Of a stretch of DNA of 9,425 nucleotides, positions 7,283-9,425 are shown one piece after another. The stretch spans positions 1 to 9,425 of the forward strand of contig JANQQH010000391.1 of the NCBI GenBank assembly GCA_028285025.1, written 5' to 3'. Both the position numbers and the translations under genes were made by a program. The notes under the pieces were generated by a model. That model was not told the origin of the DNA. It was given only the letters and a program-made list of their open reading frames with translations, and searched no databases. Positions within the stretch are counted from its first letter, which is position 1; each line of letters opens with the position of its first letter. The stretch is from Hyphomicrobiaceae bacterium (lineage in GTDB: Bacteria > Pseudomonadota > Alphaproteobacteria > Rhizobiales > HXMU1428-3).

Positions 7283-8002
7283 ATGACACTTTACGATAGA
7301 TATTATATTGGATACGCCCCTAATCCCAACAGCAAACTATGGAAACTTACCGCTACATGGTTAGGTTATGATTGTGCAAGAGATATCACGCCAAAAAAGA
7401 TTTTAACCCTAGGATTACCCAAAAAAGTCCATAAAGAAGCGGTTTCGTCAGCCCTTCGCATTGGCTTTAGTTGTATATTCTATCCCCCCTTTAAATTGCG
7501 CAAAGAGGTAAATATTGAAGAGCTAGTGCTGCACAGCCAAACGTTTTGTCATACTCTAGGCCCCGTAAAAACAGGGGCTCTAAAAGTACAAAACAAGGGT
7601 GGACGAATTATGATTGCGCCTTTGAGCACAGAACAAAAAATAATCAACCTAGCCGCTGAGTGTGTCCATTTTTTTGATCATTTTCGCCTCAAAGGCCCCC
7701 CTATACCTATTAATGGCCAAATGCACAAAGCCCTAACCCAAAGGCAAATTGATTATCTGGTCAAATGGGGCAACCCTTACATTTTTGAAGAATTCACCTT
7801 CTCCATGCCTTTAACAGGGCGCATCTCCAAAACAATCAGCACCCCTATAACAAACATTTTACAAAACCAATTAATCCATTACTTATCTCACGGCCTAACA
7901 GTTGATGGCCTATATCTTTTTGGTCAAAAAACGGGCCAAGAACCAACCCGTCTTTTAAACTATTTCCCTTTTAAAAAAGAAGAAATAGGTGCTTCAGCTT
8001 AA
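7283..8002 (+). CDS. DUF1045-family protein (2H phosphoesterase relative) lacking catalytic motifs
   Basis: This 239-residue cytoplasmic protein follows the layout of the DUF1045 / 'putative phosphonate metabolism protein' family: an N-terminal RYYIGYAPNPNSKLWK, a WLGYD segment, LGLPKK, a central EECVHFFD-type helix (AAECVHFFDHFR, 124-135), and LTQRQIDYLVKWGNPY (151-166) before the second motif. Family members normally carry two H-x-T/S motifs, about GFHATLKxPF and EEFxFHMTLTG. Here the first is GFSCIFYPPF (Ser63, Ile65) and the second EEFTFSMPLTG (Ser174, Pro176). Both histidines and both threonines are gone while the flanks are kept, so 2H catalysis is not expected. Codons and length look normal, with no frameshift, so the gene seems maintained. 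No phosphonate (phn) genes are nearby. AAGGG precedes the ATG. It could bind a ligand or act in regulation; function unknown. Confidence 0.8.
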   Translation: MTLYDRYYIGYAPNPNSKLWKLTATWLGYDCARDITPKKILTLGLPKKVHKEAVSSALRIGFSCIFYPPFKLRKEVNIEELVLHSQTFCHTLGPVKTGALKVQNKGGRIMIAPLSTEQKIINLAAECVHFFDHFRLKGPPIPINGQMHKALTQRQIDYLVKWGNPYIFEEFTFSMPLTGRISKTISTPITNILQNQLIHYLSHGLTVDGLYLFGQKTGQEPTRLLNYFPFKKEEIGASA

Positions 8003-8068
8003 CGCACCTCATTTGCCCCTGATAAAATATTACGAATTGATTTCCGCCTCAAATACTCTTAAATCAAG

Positions 8069-8116
8069 AGGGGGCTTTGCCCTTAAAACGTGCATGCCTT
8101 TAATTTTAGGCCCCCT
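8069..8116 (+). promoter_or_regulatory. possible folded leader before folB
   Basis: AGGGGGC (8069-8075) can pair with GCCCCCT (8110-8116) over 7 bp, or alternatively with the nearby GCCC at 8079-8082 through GGGC-TTT-GCCC. The two pairings exclude each other. No T-run follows either, so termination is not evident. This occupies most of the 140-base gap between the DUF1045 gene and folB. Function unproven. Confidence 0.3.
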
Positions 8117-8142
8117 AATTAGCCATTGTAAGATTTTTAAAG

Positions 8143-8550
8143 ATGACAAACCACAGCCCAACCCCAACAACCTTTCAGGCCAACGCCCATAAATCCATTC
8201 AACATATCTTTATCAAAGATTTACAGTTGATGGCCGTCATTGGCATTTATGACCATGAAAAAAAGTCAAGCCAGCGGGTTGTTGCCAATATTGATCTGAC
8301 AGTGCATGAAGCAGAAATTATCGGCGATAATATTGACCATGTGGTATGCTATCACAAAGTCGTTCAAAAAATTGAATCGCTAACTAAAAATGGCCATGTC
8401 AACTTGCTAGAAACCTTAGCTGAAGCCATCGCTGAAAAATGCTTAGAGGACAAACGTATTCTTGCCATTCGCATAAGGCTTGAAAAACCAGAAGCATTAA
8501 AACAAGCAGCCAGCGTAGGTGTTGAGATTGAACGACTGCAAACACCGTGA
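8143..8550 (+). CDS. folB: dihydroneopterin aldolase
   Basis: Cleaves 7,8-dihydroneopterin to 6-hydroxymethyl-dihydropterin and glycolaldehyde in folate synthesis; cytoplasmic, with the family usually forming an octamer. The conserved core starts at about residue 21 (HIFIKDLQLMAVIGIYDHE). Glu39 in GIYDHE and Lys115 in LEKPEAL match the catalytic Glu and Lys, Glu90 in LLETLAE matches the pterin-anchoring Glu, and Tyr70 sits in the usual D.V.CY region. At 135 residues it is a little longer than the usual near-120, because of an 18-20-residue N-terminal extension. The ribosome binding site is poor and no better internal ATG exists before the core. It is followed after 24 bases by uvrC on the same strand, probably one transcript. 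No other folate genes are in view. Confidence 0.93.
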   Translation: MTNHSPTPTTFQANAHKSIQHIFIKDLQLMAVIGIYDHEKKSSQRVVANIDLTVHEAEIIGDNIDHVVCYHKVVQKIESLTKNGHVNLLETLAEAIAEKCLEDKRILAIRIRLEKPEALKQAASVGVEIERLQTP

Positions 8551-8574
8551 TTGATAAAACGGGTTGGTCCCTTT

Positions 8575-9425
8575 ATGACTGAGGCAAACCACAATTCATC
8601 TGCCCCTGAGCCCAAAGCAGGTCCACAGGTCATCAAATCTTATCTGAAAACGCTGAGCAGCTCGCCCGGTGTTTACCGAATGCTTGATAAACACGGCACG
8701 GTCCTCTATGTAGGCAAAGCCCGCAATTTAAAAAACCGCGTCCAGAATTACACCCGTCTCACAGGCCATTCCAACCGCATCGCTCGCATGATCAGCGCCA
8801 CCACGGCCATGGAATTTGTTGTCACCAACACTGAATCGGAAGCCCTTTTGTTAGAGGCAACCTACATCAAAAAAATGAAGCCGCGCTACAATGTGTTACT
8901 GCGTGATGATAAATCATTCCCATCAATTCTTATTCGCACTGATCACCAAGCACCGCAAATCATAAAACACCGCGGCAAACGCAAACAAAAGGGGCACTAT
9001 TTTGGGCCCTTTGCATCAGCCGGTGCCGTCAATCGCACTTTAAACACCTTGCAACAACTGTTCTTATTAAGAGATTGTTCAGATAGCCAATATGAAAGCC
9101 GCACACGTCCATGTTTGCAGTATCAGATAAAACGCTGCTCAGCCCCTTGTACAGGCAAAATATCACTGGACGATTATCAGCATTTGGTCAAAGACGCAAA
9201 AAACTTTCTTGAAGGCAAAAGCACAACCATTCAAAAGAAACTGCAAGAACAAATGCAAACCGCCTCAAAGGCGCAAAACTATGAAGAAGCCGCCCTGCTG
9301 CGCGACCGGATTAGCGCCCTGACCCAAGTACAAAGCCAGCAAACCATTGCCCCCAGTGGGTTTGAAGAAGGCGATGTTTTTGCCCTCCACGTCAAAGGAG
9401 GCACCGCCTGCATAGAAGTGTTTTT
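8575..9425 (+). CDS. uvrC: excinuclease ABC subunit C, 5' part (cut by window end)
   Basis: UvrC makes the two incisions flanking a lesion in nucleotide excision repair, acting with UvrB. The visible 283 codons are open to the window edge. The GIY-YIG nuclease domain for 3' incision covers about 28-110: PGVY (31-34), [11 protein letters not shown] (45-55) and the likely metal-binding Glu94. Cys168, Cys180, Cys188 and Cys192 have spacing 12-8-4, the same as the four cysteines reported to bind an iron-sulfur cluster in Escherichia coli UvrC. The UVR motif that binds UvrB lies at about 218-252 ([12 protein letters not shown]). The RNase H-like nuclease and helix-hairpin-helix domains would lie beyond the edge. 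The ATG lacks a clear ribosome binding site, so coupling to folB is possible. Confidence 0.95.
   Translation, partial: MTEANHNSSAPEPKAGPQVIKSYLKTLSSSPGVYRMLDKHGTVLYVGKARNLKNRVQNYTRLTGHSNRIARMISATTAMEFVVTNTESEALLLEATYIKKMKPRYNVLLRDDKSFPSILIRTDHQAPQIIKHRGKRKQKGHYFGPFASAGAVNRTLNTLQQLFLLRDCSDSQYESRTRPCLQYQIKRCSAPCTGKISLDDYQHLVKDAKNFLEGKSTTIQKKLQEQMQTASKAQNYEEAALLRDRISALTQVQSQQTIAPSGFEEGDVFALHVKGGTACIEVF

Noticed and set aside
7989..8192. 67-codon GTG-start ORF overlapping the DUF1045 end and the folB start
   Set aside because: It runs out of frame over both genes and through the folB leader hairpin, and its sequence has no family signature.

Overview
The window looks like chromosomal DNA of an alphaproteobacterium with moderate-to-low GC. 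The best evidence is a full-length CcrM-type GANTC adenine methyltransferase with its C-terminal extension. Upstream of it lie a perfect TTAA-N7-TTAA CtrA-type box and one GANTC site, the cell-cycle wiring known from Caulobacter. A DUF1045-family gene and a folB-uvrC pair also fit this class. I cannot name the genus.

Layout, left to right: (1) 1-1103, the 3' part of an RTX/haemolysin-type calcium-binding exoprotein with two 130-residue repeats, whose 5' end seems lost at a junction near base 100, followed by a terminator. (2) A leftward Fe superoxide dismutase (sodB) behind a bidirectional terminator. (3) The divergent sodB/ccrM control region and ccrM. (4) A leftward block: tusA-like, PLP type III amino-acid decarboxylase and agmatinase-family ureohydrolase, then an exported thioredoxin-fold protein that may share the transcript. 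(5) A leftward exported protein with the cytochrome c' pattern but no haem motif. (6) A roughly 580-base gene-free stretch holding a likely small RNA with a strong terminator. (7) Rightward: a DUF1045 protein with both 2H catalytic motifs destroyed, folB, and the 5' part of uvrC, which runs off the end.

The decarboxylase and ureohydrolase together suggest polyamine (putrescine-type) synthesis, with a TusA sulfur carrier translationally coupled in front. SodB, UvrC and CcrM are housekeeping (oxidative defence, DNA repair, cell-cycle methylation) and FolB belongs to folate synthesis.

I do not see a defence island, CRISPR array or recognisable complete mobile element. The most interesting items are three family members that depart from expectation: a haem-less cytochrome c' homologue, a catalytically erased 2H-phosphoesterase relative, and a bacterial exported protein closely resembling the eukaryotic ER proteins TXNDC12/AGR. 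The candidate small RNA is a fourth.
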